Position numbers and translations under genes: made by a program
In this document: positions 37,427 to 49,002 of the stretch, in pieces
How positions within the stretch are numbered: position 1 is the stretch's first letter
How the letters are laid out: every line of letters begins with the position of its first letter
Source: Chelativorans petroleitrophicus
GTDB taxonomy: Bacteria; Pseudomonadota; Alphaproteobacteria; Rhizobiales; Rhizobiaceae
Direction: 5' to 3'
Assembly (NCBI RefSeq): GCF_025398195.1
Contig: NZ_JAODNV010000010.1
Coordinates: 62,001-126,000 of the forward strand
DNA length: 64,000 nt
Notes under the pieces: generated by a model
Seen by the model: only the letters and a program-made list of their open reading frames with translations
Database searches by the model: none
Told to the model about the DNA's origin: nothing

Positions 37427-37654
37427 GAGCTTTCTCCGGATGCGCGGCCACGCGGCCACAAGGATGGACTCTGACCGTAGTTGGGTGCGCTGAGCCCTGC
37501 AACGGGGATTGAAGATGCACGAAGTGTGCACTGCATCATTTTCCTTCGCATATGCAAAAAAGCATGGCAGACGTGCATGAATTGCGCTGGTAAATGGGTC
37601 AGCCCTGCTTACCTTTATGGTGCGGGAGGAAGAGGTGGTGCAAGGAGACTTGAT

Positions 37655-37819
37655 ATGGCTCGGGTTAGGCGCAGCTTCTTTCGCAATGCTCTGGACGCGA
37701 TCATCACAGCGCGTCAGCGGCAGGCGGACCGTTATGTCCGCGAGGCGCTTCTGACGTTCGATGACGAGACGCTGAGGACCTATGGCTACAACCCCGACGA
37801 ACTGCGGGGCAGGCGGTGA
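37655..37819 (+). CDS. DUF1127 small protein
   Basis: A 54-residue Arg-rich protein of the DUF1127 type: an amphipathic N-terminal helix (RRSFFRNALDAIITARQR) and the C-terminal signature LTFDDETLRTYGYNPDEL. AAGGAG lies 7 bases before the ATG. Small Arg-rich proteins of this group act in sRNA decay and phosphate or nutrient responses in some alphaproteobacteria; the role of this copy is unknown. Single gene, 228 bases after the start of the divergent peptidase gene. Confidence 0.85.
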   Translation: MARVRRSFFRNALDAIITARQRQADRYVREALLTFDDETLRTYGYNPDELRGRR

Positions 37820-37935
37820 GGCGGTAAGTACAGCCGCTGGAAGAGAACAGCCGCGGCGAATGGAATAGATCAGAGGGCGAAGGAGGAAGGATGGAGTTTC
37901 CGTCCTCCTCCGCTCGAGGCGCTTACGCGGCGTCC

Positions 37936-38244
37936 TTACTGGATGATGTGCACGATCCGGCGGGTTTGCGGCTCCACTAGAACGGTGCGGTCATCGACTA
38001 TCACATACTGGTAGGTGACTTCGGCTTCGGGCACCTCCAGAGCGTAAAGCTCAACGGTCTCGGGAAGCGTTGAGCCCACCTCAATCGTCACGTCTGAAGG
38101 TATCTCGACCGGATGGACCTCCTGCGTGACGACGTATTCTCGAATGACCGTCTCCTGCTCGGGCGTGATTACCACCGATTGCGCGCTCGCCGCACCGGCA
38201 ATGAAGAGGAGCCCCGACACGGCAGCGGAAAGTTGAATTTTCAT
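37936..38244 (-). CDS. DUF1236 periplasmic protein
   Basis: A 102-residue exported protein: signal peptide 1 to about 21 (LLFIAGAASAQS), then one DUF1236 unit with VITPEQETVIREYV, STLPETVELYALEVPE and the closing YVIVDDRTVLVEPQTRRIV. The start at 38244 has GGAG 6 bases upstream; an ATG two codons earlier is possible. Abundant in rhizobia, function unknown. It converges on the DUF1127 gene; a GGAGGA...TCCTCC hairpin at about 37880-37910 may end both messages. Confidence 0.88.
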   Translation of the reverse strand: MKIQLSAAVSGLLFIAGAASAQSVVITPEQETVIREYVVTQEVHPVEIPSDVTIEVGSTLPETVELYALEVPEAEVTYQYVIVDDRTVLVEPQTRRIVHIIQ

Positions 38245-38348
38245 AGCCATCTCCAGAAAGGTTGGGATGGCACCCGAACCTGCAAGCGGCGGACCTGTTC
38301 CAATCGGGTTCGCGGGCGGCATTCGCCCCATGTCGGCAAAGTCAGGGT

Positions 38349-39632
38349 TCAAGCCTCGTCCATGGAAAAGCGCTCCGCGGCCTGAACGGCCGCGGCGGGC
38401 TGTACCGGCCTTGTCCTCCCGGCAGCGGCCAGCGCGGCGGCGAGATCGCCCGCTTCGGCGACTTCCACCTCTCCAAGCCCAAGCCACAGCGCCATTTCCT
38501 CAAGCGCCTGCCAGAGCTCGCTCGCCGTTTCCGCCGGTGCGTGAGGCTCGCCATAGGCGGCCTGGACCCTGAGGACGCCCCTCAGCCGGTCGGCCTTCAG
38601 ATCGACGCGCGCGACGATTCTTTCCCCAAGGAGGAAAGGGAAGACGTAGTAGCCGTAGACCCTCTTGCTCGCCGGCGTGTAGATCTCGATCCGGTAGCGG
38701 AAATCGAACAGGCGCTCGGCGCGCGAGCGCTCCCACACCAGCGGATCGAAGGGTGCAAGCAACGCCCGCGCGCGCACCTTTCGCGGCAAGCGCGCCTCGG
38801 CGTGCATATAGGCCTTCTTCTGCCAGCCCTTCACCGTGACGGGAATGAGCGTGCCCTGCTCGACAAGTTCCTCAATCCGCGGATAGGCCTCCTGCGGCGA
38901 AAGCCGGAAATAGTCGCGCAGATCCCCCGCGGTCGCCACGCCGAGCGCCCTTGCCGAAATCTCCACGAGCGCTCGCTGCGCATCTTCGGTGCTCGGCGTC
39001 GGCGCGTTGAGGATTGCGGACGGCAGAACGCGCTCCGGCAGGTCATACAGGCGCTCGAAGCTCGGCCTGCGCGAATGGGTGGTGACCAGCCCGGCCCAGA
39101 AAAGCCACTCCAGTGCGTGCTTAGCGTCACTCCACCCCCACCAGCTGGAGGTGCCTTTGTGACCTTCGATGTCGGAAGCAGCGATGGGCCCGCGTGCGCG
39201 GACTTCCGCAAGCATGTCTTGGATAAAGCCCGCCTGCTCCGCGCCAAAGCGCATCAGCCGACGGTAGATGCCCTTGCCCTCTCTGGCCTCAGCCATGCGC
39301 CAGCGCAGAAGCGGCTGCGTTTCGACCGGCAGGAGAGAGGCCTCGTGCGCCCAGTATTCGAAGACGGCGCGCGGCTTTTTCGATGCGACGCGTTCGAGAA
39401 GGCCGGCGGGGTAGGGGCCGACGCGTGAGAAGAGCGGCATCGTATGGGCGCGCGTGACCACATTGACCGAGTCGATTTGGAAAAGCCCCGTGCGTGCCAG
39501 CACCCGGTTCAGATGCCGCCGTTCGACCGCCCCTTCCGGGCGCCGGTCCGTGAAACCCTGTGCGGCAAGCGCGATTCGCCGCACCTGTCCGATTGTCAGT
39601 TTCTCTCTTTCGCGCAAATCGAGCTCCCTCAT
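38349..39632 (-). CDS. YcaQ-like winged-helix DNA glycosylase family protein
   Basis: A 427-residue protein of the HTH_42/YcaQ family: N-terminal block ALAAQGFTDRRPEG, LGRIQIDSVNVV-like segment (LFQIDSVNVVTRAHTMPLFS), the family motif EYWAHEASLLPVE and C-terminal LAPFDPLVWERSRAERLFDF and EIYTPASKRVYGYYVFPFL. E. coli YcaQ (AlkX) unhooks interstrand DNA crosslinks; the QxD-type catalytic motif corresponds to QID here. It converges with nothing; its start faces the long leader upstream of nuoA. Confidence 0.87.
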   Translation of the reverse strand: MRELDLREREKLTIGQVRRIALAAQGFTDRRPEGAVERRHLNRVLARTGLFQIDSVNVVTRAHTMPLFSRVGPYPAGLLERVASKKPRAVFEYWAHEASLLPVETQPLLRWRMAEAREGKGIYRRLMRFGAEQAGFIQDMLAEVRARGPIAASDIEGHKGTSSWWGWSDAKHALEWLFWAGLVTTHSRRPSFERLYDLPERVLPSAILNAPTPSTEDAQRALVEISARALGVATAGDLRDYFRLSPQEAYPRIEELVEQGTLIPVTVKGWQKKAYMHAEARLPRKVRARALLAPFDPLVWERSRAERLFDFRYRIEIYTPASKRVYGYYVFPFLLGERIVARVDLKADRLRGVLRVQAAYGEPHAPAETASELWQALEEMALWLGLGEVEVAEAGDLAAALAAAGRTRPVQPAAAVQAAERFSMDEA

Positions 39633-39830
39633 GCAGACCGGAAATTATCCGTTCGCATGCAGTGAGGCCACCCGTTCCGGCGTCTGGCCGCATGACTCCT
39701 GACATTTCGCCGGGATTTGCGGGCGGCCACTTAAAATCCTCAGCATTTATTCCTAGGTATGGGCCAAGGCTATTGGCAGCCGGAGAACTGCGTCTTCGAA
39801 ATGAGCTTGCCGATAAGGCAACCTCAAGCT

Positions 39831-39859
39831 TTGACTTGCTTCCCCCGAACGGCTGCGCT
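39831..39859 (+). promoter_or_regulatory. Possible promoter of the nuo operon in the 342-base gap before nuoA
   Basis: The gap 39633-39974 holds no gene. The best promoter-like sequence is TTGACT (39831-39836) followed after 17 bases by TGCGCT; the -35 is good and the -10 poor. The message would have a leader of about 110 bases. Confidence 0.35.
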
Positions 39860-39974
39860 AACCCTCGCCGCGTCGCAACAAGGGCTTTGCCGCGCGGCCG
39901 ATCCTCAAAGCCGTCAGCGCATCGCAGCTCGCACGTACGAAGCCCCGCTTCGGCAGGCAACGGAAAGTCGGACT

Positions 39975-40340
39975 ATGGACGCTCTCTTGAGTTCGTATCT
40001 GCCCATCGTCATCTTCATCGGGGTGGCCCTGGGCCTGTGTCTTGTGCTGGTGATCGCGCCCTTCATCGTGGCGTTCCGCAATCCGGACCCCGAAAAGCTG
40101 TCGGCCTACGAGTGCGGCTTCAACGCTTTCGATGACGCCAGGATGAAGTTCGATGTGCGTTTCTATCTGGTGGCCATCCTCTTCATCATCTTCGACCTGG
40201 AAGTGGCCTTCCTCTTCCCCTGGGCCGTTTCCTTCAGCGACCTCGGCTGGTTCGGGTTCTGGTCGATGATGGTCTTCCTGGGCGTGCTGACCATCGGCTT
40301 CATCTATGAATGGAAGAAGGGAGCGCTGGAATGGGATTGA
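39975..40340 (+). CDS. nuoA: NADH-quinone oxidoreductase subunit A
   Basis: NuoA is a small membrane subunit of complex I with three transmembrane helices. The 121-residue protein has the conserved loop [20 protein letters not shown] that reaches the quinone site, then [26 protein letters not shown] lies 8 bases before the ATG. It overlaps nuoB by 10 bases. First gene of the operon. Confidence 0.96.
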   Translation: MDALLSSYLPIVIFIGVALGLCLVLVIAPFIVAFRNPDPEKLSAYECGFNAFDDARMKFDVRFYLVAILFIIFDLEVAFLFPWAVSFSDLGWFGFWSMMVFLGVLTIGFIYEWKKGALEWD

Positions 40341-40903
40341 ACAACACCCTGGTGGCGCCGGAACCGCGTGGCATCATCGACCCCAAGACGGGAAAGCCGG
40401 TCGGGTCGGACGATCCGTTCTTCACTTCGATCAATGACGAGCTGACCGACAAGGGATTTCTGGTCACTTCGTCGGAGGCCCTGATCACCTGGGCACGGAC
40501 CGGCTCGCTGATGTTCATGACCTTCGGTCTTGCCTGCTGCGCGGTGGAGATGATCCACACCTCCATGCCGCGCTACGACAGCGAGCGCTTCGGCGTGGCG
40601 CCGCGTGCAAGCCCGCGCCAATCCGACATCATGATCGTGGCGGGCACGCTCACCAACAAGATGGCGCCTGCGCTGCGCAAGGTCTACGACCAGATGCCGG
40701 AGCCGCGCTACGTCATCTCAATGGGCTCGTGCGCCAATGGCGGCGGCTACTATCACTATTCCTATTCGGTAGTGCGCGGCTGCGACCGCATCGTGCCGGT
40801 GGACATCTACATTCCCGGCTGTCCGCCCACGGCCGAAGCGCTGCTCTACGGCATTCTCCTTCTTCAGAAGAAGATCCGCCGCACCGGTACGATCGAGCGA
40901 TAG
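40331..40903 (+). CDS. nuoB: NADH-quinone oxidoreductase subunit B
   Basis: NuoB carries the terminal [4Fe-4S] cluster N2 that passes electrons to quinone. The 190-residue protein has the cluster cysteines in [23 protein letters not shown] and [12 protein letters not shown]. The start at 40331 is inside the end of nuoA (overlap of 10 bases), giving translational coupling. Confidence 0.96.
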   Translation: MGLNNTLVAPEPRGIIDPKTGKPVGSDDPFFTSINDELTDKGFLVTSSEALITWARTGSLMFMTFGLACCAVEMIHTSMPRYDSERFGVAPRASPRQSDIMIVAGTLTNKMAPALRKVYDQMPEPRYVISMGSCANGGGYYHYSYSVVRGCDRIVPVDIYIPGCPPTAEALLYGILLLQKKIRRTGTIER

Positions 40904-40913
40904 GAACGACGAC

Positions 40914-41516
40914 ATGACCGAAGCGCTGAAGGACCTTGCGGCCTATATCGGCGAGAAGCTCGGCGGGCGGATCAAGGATACGATCATCGCCTATGGTGAG
41001 CTGACGTTGGTCGTGGAGCCGGACGACATTGTCGAGGTGCTGTCGTTCCTGAAGACGGACGTGCAGTGCCAGTTCTTCGCTTTCATCGACATCTCGGGGG
41101 CCGACTATCCGGCACGCGAAAAGCGCTTCGAGGTCGTCTACCACCTGCTGTCGCCGCGCCAGAACCAGCGCATCCGCGTGAAGATCTCGACGGACGAGGA
41201 CACGCCGGTGCCCTCCGTGGTGGACGTCTTCCCGGGGGCGAACTGGTATGAGCGCGAGGTCTACGACCTTTACGGTGTGCTCTTTTCCGGTCACCCGGAT
41301 TTGCGGCGCATCCTGACGGATTACGGCTTCGAGGGGCACCCGCTCAGGAAGGACTTCCCGCTCACCGGTTTCGTGGAGGTGCGCTATGACGACGAGGCCA
41401 AGCGCGTGGTCTACGAGCCGGTCAATCTCAGGCAGGAGTTCAGGAATTTCGACTTCCTCTCGCCGTGGGAAGGGACGGATTATGTGTTGCCGGGGGATGA
41501 GAAGGCGAAACAGTGA
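40914..41516 (+). CDS. nuoC: NADH-quinone oxidoreductase subunit C
   Basis: NuoC is a hydrophilic subunit of the connecting module of complex I. The 200-residue protein has the signature [12 protein letters not shown]-like block and [20 protein letters not shown] followed by [20 protein letters not shown]. Its tail, [18 protein letters not shown], appears complete, so the element next to it did not truncate the protein. The stop codon TGA is already part of the left inverted repeat of that element. Confidence 0.96.
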   Translation: MTEALKDLAAYIGEKLGGRIKDTIIAYGELTLVVEPDDIVEVLSFLKTDVQCQFFAFIDISGADYPAREKRFEVVYHLLSPRQNQRIRVKISTDEDTPVPSVVDVFPGANWYEREVYDLYGVLFSGHPDLRRILTDYGFEGHPLRKDFPLTGFVEVRYDDEAKRVVYEPVNLRQEFRNFDFLSPWEGTDYVLPGDEKAKQ

Positions 41517-41954
41517 ATGGTGAATAGTGAATGGATGAGGCGGGGGCAGAACGCGCAGAGATTCGCGATTACCGCGGCCTGACCGTTTGGAAGGATTCGA
41601 TGGATATGGCAGCCGACATTTACACCATGACGCGCGCATTTCCGCGCGAAGAGATGTTTGGATTGTCGGCACAGATGCGGCGTGAAGCCAGCTCGATTCC
41701 AGCGAATATTGCCGAGGGTTTCGGTCGCGCACAGAGAAAGTCGTTCATCCAATTTCTGCGTTTTGCACAGGGCTCGTTGAAGGAACTGGAGACGCACACC
41801 ATGCTGTCGGTCGGTCTGCTGGATAAGGAGCAGGCCAGCACGTTGAAACGAGGTTCGTCAGACTGGGTAAGATGCTTGTCTCCTTTATCCGGTCGTTGGA
41901 GCGGGGCGGAGACGAAAGAAAATGACCATTCACCATTCACTATTCACCATTCAC
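41513..41954. mobile_element. Inverted-repeat cassette carrying a four-helix-bundle gene, between nuoC and nuoD
   Basis: A 22-bp perfect inverted repeat bounds this segment: 41513-41534 on the left, 41933-41954 on the right. Each arm is made of 7-base units of the form GTGAATR; the right arm has one more unit (41926-41932). The left arm starts in the nuoC stop codon and contains the cassette gene's ATG (41531); on the right the ancestral stop of that gene (TGA at 41923-41925) abuts the repeat. No transposase gene is present. The segment interrupts a spacing that is only a few bases in most nuo operons. Its mobility is inferred from structure. Confidence 0.65.
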
Positions 41955-41977
41955 CCCCGCACGCCGCTGCCGTGTAG
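41531..41977 (+). CDS. Four-helix bundle protein (S23/IVS/Avd-like), C-terminal helix frameshifted
   Basis: The first ~104 residues match the four-helix-bundle family found as 23S rRNA intervening-sequence proteins: [69 protein letters not shown]. After about 41845 the open frame gives unrelated residues and reads through the right repeat to 41977. In the frame one base back the expected last helix is present ([20 protein letters not shown]) and stops at 41925, giving about 131 residues. So a one-base deletion (or +2 change) has altered the end; the gene may be decaying, or the sequence may have an error. Function is unknown; relatives bind nucleic acid or a reverse transcriptase. Confidence 0.75.
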   Translation: MDEAGAERAEIRDYRGLTVWKDSMDMAADIYTMTRAFPREEMFGLSAQMRREASSIPANIAEGFGRAQRKSFIQFLRFAQGSLKELETHTMLSVGLLDKEQASTLKRGSSDWVRCLSPLSGRWSGAETKENDHSPFTIHHSPPHAAAV

Positions 41978-41985
41978 AGTGTGAC

Positions 41986-43176
41986 ATGACCGAACATTCT
42001 GTCCGCAACTTCAACATCAATTTCGGCCCGCAGCATCCTGCCGCGCACGGCGTTTTGCGCCTTGTGCTGGAGCTGGACGGCGAGGTGGTCGAGCGTGTCG
42101 ATCCTCATATCGGGCTTCTGCACCGCGGCACCGAGAAGCTGATCGAGTACAAGACCTACCTGCAGGCGATCCCCTATTTCGACCGGCTCGATTACGCCGC
42201 GCCGATGTGCCAGGAGCATGCCTTCGCGCTGGCCGTGGAGCGGCTGCTCGGGATCGACGTGCCGATCCGCGGCCAGCTCATCCGCGTGCTCTATGCGGAG
42301 CTCACCCGCATCATGAACCACCTGCTCAACGTCACGACGCAGGCGATGGACGTCGGTGCGCTCACGCCGCCGCTCTGGGGTTTCGAGGAACGCGAGAAGC
42401 TCATGGTCTTCTACGAGCGCGCTTCCGGCGCGCGCATGCATGCGGCCTATTTCCGGCCGGGCGGCGTGCACCAGGACCTGCCAGAGAAGCTGGTCGAGGA
42501 CATCGGCAAGTGGATCGATCCGTTCCTGAAGGCGCTCGACGATCTCGACGAACTTCTGACGGACAACCGCATCTTCAAGCAGCGCAACGTCGATATCGGC
42601 GTGGTCAAGCTCGAGGACGCCTGGGCCTGGGGCTTTTCCGGCGTGATGGTACGCGGCTCCGGTGCGCCTTGGGACCTGCGCAAGGCACAGCCGTACGAAT
42701 GCTATCCGGAGATGGAGTTCGACATCCCGGTGGGCAAGAACGGCGACTGTTACGACCGCTACTTGATCCGTATGGAAGAGATGCGCCAGTCGGCCAGGAT
42801 CATGCGCCAGTGCGTGGAGCGGCTGCTCGGCAAGGAGCGCGTCGGGCCCGTTTCCAACACCGACGGCAAGATCGTGCCGCCCAAGCGGGCGGCGATGAAG
42901 CGCTCGATGGAAGCGCTCATCCATCACTTCAAGCTCTACACGGAAGGCTATCACGTGCCGGCCGGCGAGGTTTACGCCGCCGTGGAGGCGCCGAAGGGCG
43001 AGTTCGGCGTCTATCTCGTGGCCGACGGCACCAACAAGCCGTACCGCTGCAAGCTGCGCGCGCCGGGCTTCGCCCACCTTCAGGCGATGGACTTCCTTTG
43101 CCGCGGCCACCTTCTGGCCGACGTTGCCGCCGTGCTTGGCTCCCTCGATATCGTGTTCGGTGAGGTGGATCGATAA
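41986..43176 (+). CDS. nuoD: NADH-quinone oxidoreductase subunit D
   Basis: NuoD (49-kDa subunit) forms the quinone cavity with NuoB. The 396-residue protein has [58 protein letters not shown] and the C-terminal [20 protein letters not shown] and [13 protein letters not shown]. Its ribosome site is weak (GAGTG). The stop codon TAA shares its last base with the nuoE ATG. Confidence 0.96.
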   Translation: MTEHSVRNFNINFGPQHPAAHGVLRLVLELDGEVVERVDPHIGLLHRGTEKLIEYKTYLQAIPYFDRLDYAAPMCQEHAFALAVERLLGIDVPIRGQLIRVLYAELTRIMNHLLNVTTQAMDVGALTPPLWGFEEREKLMVFYERASGARMHAAYFRPGGVHQDLPEKLVEDIGKWIDPFLKALDDLDELLTDNRIFKQRNVDIGVVKLEDAWAWGFSGVMVRGSGAPWDLRKAQPYECYPEMEFDIPVGKNGDCYDRYLIRMEEMRQSARIMRQCVERLLGKERVGPVSNTDGKIVPPKRAAMKRSMEALIHHFKLYTEGYHVPAGEVYAAVEAPKGEFGVYLVADGTNKPYRCKLRAPGFAHLQAMDFLCRGHLLADVAAVLGSLDIVFGEVDR

Positions 43177-44459
43177 TGGCAGTACGCCGTCTCGCAGACG
43201 AAGCCGTCCAGCCTCAGGGCTTTGCCTTTACGCCCGAGAATGAAGCCTGGGCGAGGCAGACCATCAAGAAATACCCCGAGGGCCGTCAGTATTCGGCGGT
43301 GATCCCGCTGCTCATGCGCGCTCAGGAGCAGGAAGGCTGGGTCACGCGCGCAGCGATCGAATATGTGGCTGAGATGCTCAGCATGCCGCTGATCCGCGTG
43401 CTCGAGGTAGCGACCTTCTACACCCAGTTCCAGCTTGCCCCGGTGGGCACGCGTGCGCATGTGCAGGTGTGCGGCACCACGCCCTGCATGCTGCGCGGGG
43501 CGGGCGACCTGATCGAGGTCTGCAAGCGGAAGATTCACCCGGAGCCGTTCAAGACCAACGAGGCGGGCACACTCTCCTGGGAGGAGGTGGAGTGCCAGGG
43601 CGCCTGCGTAAACGCGCCGATGGTCATGATCTTCAAGGACACCTATGAGGATCTGACGCCACAGCGGCTGGAAGAGATCATCGATGCTTTCGAGGCAGGC
43701 AGGGGACATGAGATCAAGCCCGGCCCGCAGATCGACCGGTTCAATTCCGCTCCCGCTTCGGGCTTTACGACGCTCACCGACGAGGCGGCGATTCTGAAAT
43801 TCCCGCCGTCCGGCGGCGGGAAGAGCAGGCGGAAGCCGGGCGAAGCCGAGGCTGCCAGCGTGCCGCCTTCGCGGGCCGGCCGGCCGCGCACCGGGGCGAT
43901 GGAGACCGACGAGGCGATCAGGTCGCCCTCTCCGGTCAAGGTGAGCAGCAATGGTGAGAAACGCGCCAGCGTAAAGCCGCCGAAGGAGAATGAGGCTGAG
44001 GCCGATCGCGTTGCCGAGGAGGTGGAGGGCTCCTCGCGTACGCGTCGGCACAGCGAGGCGCCCGACACGCAGAACGCTGCCCTGCGTTCGCCGGAGTTGA
44101 AGAAAGCCAAGGCGCCGCGCAAGCAGACGCTCGGCCCCGAATCACCGGAGCGGGAGGCTGCCGCTGCCGCGCCTGCTGGCAACGAGGCAAGGCCGAAGGG
44201 GATAGAGCGCCCGGAACGGCCGGACGACCTGAAGATGATCTCCGGCGTGGGCCCGAGGATCGAGGGCATCCTCAACGATCTCGGCATCTACACCTACGCC
44301 CAGATCGCATCCTGGACCAAGGTCGAGCGGGAATGGGTGGATTCCTATCTGCGCTTTAAGGGACGGATCGAGCGCGAGGACTGGGTGAAGCAGGCCGAGG
44401 CGCTGGCCAAGGGCGGTGTCGCCGAATATGAGCGCGTCTTCGGCAAGAAGCCGCGCTGA
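43176..44459 (+). CDS. nuoE: NADH-quinone oxidoreductase subunit E with long C-terminal extension
   Basis: NuoE binds a [2Fe-2S] cluster in the NADH module. Residues 1 to about 170 are the usual subunit, with cluster cysteines in [13 protein letters not shown] and [11 protein letters not shown]. The rest of the 427 residues is extra: about 170-345 is charged, low-complexity and probably disordered, and about 350-427 forms a helix-hairpin-helix-like domain ([38 protein letters not shown]). Similar tails occur in rhizobial NuoE. nuoF starts 10 bases later. Confidence 0.94.
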   Translation: MAVRRLADEAVQPQGFAFTPENEAWARQTIKKYPEGRQYSAVIPLLMRAQEQEGWVTRAAIEYVAEMLSMPLIRVLEVATFYTQFQLAPVGTRAHVQVCGTTPCMLRGAGDLIEVCKRKIHPEPFKTNEAGTLSWEEVECQGACVNAPMVMIFKDTYEDLTPQRLEEIIDAFEAGRGHEIKPGPQIDRFNSAPASGFTTLTDEAAILKFPPSGGGKSRRKPGEAEAASVPPSRAGRPRTGAMETDEAIRSPSPVKVSSNGEKRASVKPPKENEAEADRVAEEVEGSSRTRRHSEAPDTQNAALRSPELKKAKAPRKQTLGPESPEREAAAAAPAGNEARPKGIERPERPDDLKMISGVGPRIEGILNDLGIYTYAQIASWTKVEREWVDSYLRFKGRIEREDWVKQAEALAKGGVAEYERVFGKKPR

Positions 44460-44469
44460 GGAGAGAAAG

Positions 44470-45774
<1,305 letters not shown>

Positions 45775-45818
45775 ACAAGAAAATGCTGGTTGGGGCGGAT
45801 ACTTAGCGGACGGCGATA

Positions 45819-47906
45819 ATGGCAAGGTTGAAAGTCGACGGCATAGAGGTCGAGGTTCCCGATCACTACACGCTGCTGCAGGCGGCGGAGGAGGCGGGTG
45901 CCGAGATCCCGCGCTTCTGCTTCCACGAGCGTCTTTCCATCGCCGGCAACTGCCGCATGTGCCTGGTCGAGGTGAAGGGCGGCCCGCCCAAGCCCCAGGC
46001 TTCCTGCGCCATGGGCGTGCGCGATCTGCGTCCCGGCCCGAACGGCGAAGTGCCGGAAATCTTCACCAAGTCGCCCATGGTGAAGAAGGCGCGCGAGGGG
46101 GTGATGGAGTTCCTGCTCATCAACCACCCGCTCGACTGCCCCATCTGCGACCAGGGCGGCGAGTGCGATCTGCAGGACCAGGCCATGGCCTATGGCGTGG
46201 ACTCCTCGCGTTTCCACGAGAACAAGCGCGCCGTGGAGGACAAGTATATCGGCCCGCTGGTGAAGACGATCATGACGCGCTGCATCCACTGCACGCGCTG
46301 CATCCGCTTCACCACGGAGGTGGCCGGCATTTCCGAGCTTGGCGCCACGGGCCGCGGCGAGGACATGGAGATCACCACCTATCTGGAGCGGGCGATGACG
46401 TCCGAGCTCCAGGGCAATGTGATCGACCTCTGTCCGGTCGGGGCCCTGACCTCGAAGCCCTATGCCTTCCAGGCGCGCCCCTGGGAGCTCACCAAGACCC
46501 AATCCATCGACGTGATGGATGCGGTGGGCTCCGCGATCCGCGTCGATACGCGCGGGCGCGAGGTGATGCGCATCCTGCCGATCGTCAACGAGGCGGTGAA
46601 CGAGGAGTGGATCTCTGACAAGACCCGCTTCGTGTGGGACGGCCTCAGGACCCAGCGTCTCGACCGGCCCTATGTGCGCAAGGGCAAGCGCCTGCAGCAG
46701 GCAAGCTGGGGCGAGGCCTTCCACGCCATCGCGAAGGCGGTGAAGAAGGCCGCGCCCGAGAAAATCGGCGCCATCGCGGGCGATCTTGCGGGCGTCGAGG
46801 AGATGTATGCACTCAAGCTGCTGATGCAGTCCCTGGGCTCGGGCAATATCGATTGCCGGCAGGACGGCACCGTGCTCGATCCCGCGTTGGGTCGCGCAAG
46901 CTACATCTTCAACCCCACCATCGAAGGCATCGAGCAGGCCGACGCGCTGCTCATCGTCGGCTCGAACCCGCGTTTCGAGGCGTCCGTGCTCAACGCGCGC
47001 ATCCGCAAGCGCTGGCGCATGGGCGAGTTCCCCATTGGCGTCATCGGCGAGGCGGCGGACCTGCGCTACGACTACCAGCATCTTGGCGCGGGGCCGGAGA
47101 CCTTGAAACAGCTTGCCGACGGCAGGGGCGACTTCCTCGCCGTCCTGAAGCAGGCGCAGCGCCCCATGATTCTGATCGGGCAGGGAGCGCTCGCGCGTCC
47201 GGACGGCCTGTCCGTGCTTGGCACCGCGGCCCGCCTTGCGGATGCGGTGGGCACCGTCACGCCCGACTGGAACGGCTTTGCCGTGCTTCACACGGCGGCC
47301 GCGCGCGTGGGCGGGCTCGACCTTGGCTTCGTGCCGGGCAAGGGCGGCAAGGATGTGGCCGGCATGATGGGCGGCGCGATGGACGTGCTCTTCCTTCTGG
47401 GCGCTGACGAGATCGACATGAGCGCCATCGGCGATGCCACCTTCACGGTCTATATCGGCACGCATGGCGATGCGGGCGCCCACCGCGCCGATGTCATCCT
47501 GCCCGGCGCGGCCTATACGGAAAAGTCCGCGACCTATGTGAACACGGAAGGCCGGGTGCAGATGACGAACCGCGCCGGTTTCGCCCCGGGCGACGCCCGC
47601 GAGGACTGGGCGATCCTGCGCGCTCTTTCCGAGGTGCTGGGGCACAGACTGCCCTTCGACTCGCTTGCGCAGCTCCGCTCCCGGCTTTATGCGGATCATC
47701 CGCATTTCGCCGCGCTGGATGCGATAGAGGAGGGCGCGCCGGCGGACGTTCTGCAGCTTGCGAAACTGGCTGGATCTTTGGAGAGCGCCCCATTCGTGTC
47801 GCCCATCAGGGATTTCTATCTGACCAACCCGGTTGCGCGCGCGTCCGCGGTGATGGCGGAGTGCTCCGCGCTTGCCCAGGGCGATCTCAGGCAGGCGGCT
47901 GAATAG
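45819..47906 (+). CDS. nuoG: NADH-quinone oxidoreductase subunit G
   Basis: NuoG is the large iron-sulfur subunit of the NADH module. The 695-residue protein has an N-terminal [2Fe-2S] ferredoxin domain ([18 protein letters not shown]), a His/Cys cluster block ([17 protein letters not shown]), a [4Fe-4S] site ([11 protein letters not shown] with [12 protein letters not shown]) and a molybdopterin-oxidoreductase-like domain (about 220-600) that binds no cofactor in complex I. The 44-base gap after nuoF holds no gene. Confidence 0.96.
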   Translation: MARLKVDGIEVEVPDHYTLLQAAEEAGAEIPRFCFHERLSIAGNCRMCLVEVKGGPPKPQASCAMGVRDLRPGPNGEVPEIFTKSPMVKKAREGVMEFLLINHPLDCPICDQGGECDLQDQAMAYGVDSSRFHENKRAVEDKYIGPLVKTIMTRCIHCTRCIRFTTEVAGISELGATGRGEDMEITTYLERAMTSELQGNVIDLCPVGALTSKPYAFQARPWELTKTQSIDVMDAVGSAIRVDTRGREVMRILPIVNEAVNEEWISDKTRFVWDGLRTQRLDRPYVRKGKRLQQASWGEAFHAIAKAVKKAAPEKIGAIAGDLAGVEEMYALKLLMQSLGSGNIDCRQDGTVLDPALGRASYIFNPTIEGIEQADALLIVGSNPRFEASVLNARIRKRWRMGEFPIGVIGEAADLRYDYQHLGAGPETLKQLADGRGDFLAVLKQAQRPMILIGQGALARPDGLSVLGTAARLADAVGTVTPDWNGFAVLHTAAARVGGLDLGFVPGKGGKDVAGMMGGAMDVLFLLGADEIDMSAIGDATFTVYIGTHGDAGAHRADVILPGAAYTEKSATYVNTEGRVQMTNRAGFAPGDAREDWAILRALSEVLGHRLPFDSLAQLRSRLYADHPHFAALDAIEEGAPADVLQLAKLAGSLESAPFVSPIRDFYLTNPVARASAVMAECSALAQGDLRQAAE

Positions 47907-47915
47907 GACGGGATC

Positions 47916-48959
47916 ATGGACGCATTCATCTCCACCTACGTTCTTCCGGGCCTGCTGATCCTCGCCCAGTCGCTGGCGCTGATCGTCATCCTGTTGATCG
48001 GCGTGGCCTATATTCTTTATGCAGACCGCAAGATCTGGGCCGCTGTGCAGCTTCGCCGCGGGCCGAACGTCGTCGGCCCGTGGGGACTGCTGCAGGCCTT
48101 CGCGGACCTGCTGAAGTTCGTCTTCAAGGAGCCGGTGATCCCCTCCGGCGCCAACAAGGGCATCTTCCTCCTGGCGCCTCTGGTCGCCGCCACGCTGGCG
48201 ATCGCCGCCTGGGCGGTAATCCCGGTCAACGAAGGCTGGGCCATTGCCGACATCAATGTCGGCATCCTCTATGTCTTCGCCATCGCCTCGCTCGAGGTCT
48301 ATGGCGTGATCATGGGCGGCTGGGCCTCGAACTCGAAATATCCCTTCCTCGGCGCGCTGCGCTCGGCCGCGCAGATGGTCTCCTACGAGGTTTCCATCGG
48401 CTTCGTGATCGTGACGGTGCTGCTTGCCGTGGGCTCGCTCAACCTGACCGACATCGTGCTGTCGCAGCGCGACGGGCTCGGAACGATGCTGGGGCTGCCG
48501 AACTCCTTCCTCGACTGGCACTGGCTGGCGCTGTTCCCGATGTTCATCATCTTCTTCATCTCCGCGCTTGCGGAGACGAACAGGCCGCCATTCGACCTGG
48601 TGGAGGCCGAATCGGAGCTCGTCGCCGGCCACATGATCGAGTACTCCTCGACGCCGTTCCTGCTCTTCTTCCTGGGCGAATATGTCGCCATCGTGCTGAT
48701 GTGCTCGCTCACCACCATCCTGTTCCTGGGCGGATGGCTGCCGCCGTTCGACTTCGCGCCGTTCACCTGGGTGCCGGGCGTGATCTGGTTCGTGCTGAAG
48801 GTGGTGGCGGTCTTCTTCATGTTCGCCCTGGTGAAGGCCTTCGTGCCGCGCTACCGCTACGACCAGCTCATGCGGCTCGGCTGGAAGGTCTTCCTGCCGA
48901 TCTCGCTCTTCATGGTCGTGGCGACGGCGGCATTTCTGAAATTCACGGGGCTTGCCTGA
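47916..48959 (+). CDS. nuoH: NADH-quinone oxidoreductase subunit H
   Basis: NuoH is the eight-helix membrane subunit beside the quinone site. The 347-residue protein has the conserved loops [64 protein letters not shown] and [15 protein letters not shown], whose acidic residues are part of the quinone-to-pump link. It is 9 bases after nuoG. Confidence 0.96.
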   Translation: MDAFISTYVLPGLLILAQSLALIVILLIGVAYILYADRKIWAAVQLRRGPNVVGPWGLLQAFADLLKFVFKEPVIPSGANKGIFLLAPLVAATLAIAAWAVIPVNEGWAIADINVGILYVFAIASLEVYGVIMGGWASNSKYPFLGALRSAAQMVSYEVSIGFVIVTVLLAVGSLNLTDIVLSQRDGLGTMLGLPNSFLDWHWLALFPMFIIFFISALAETNRPPFDLVEAESELVAGHMIEYSSTPFLLFFLGEYVAIVLMCSLTTILFLGGWLPPFDFAPFTWVPGVIWFVLKVVAVFFMFALVKAFVPRYRYDQLMRLGWKVFLPISLFMVVATAAFLKFTGLA

Positions 48960-49002
48960 GACATCCCATGACAGGCCCTTCCACCCTTACCGGAGAATGA
49001 CG

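Noticed and set aside
41513-41954. Inverted repeats as a transcription terminator pair
   Set aside because: The arms are about 400 bases apart with a gene between them, and no T-tract follows; a local hairpin is not formed.
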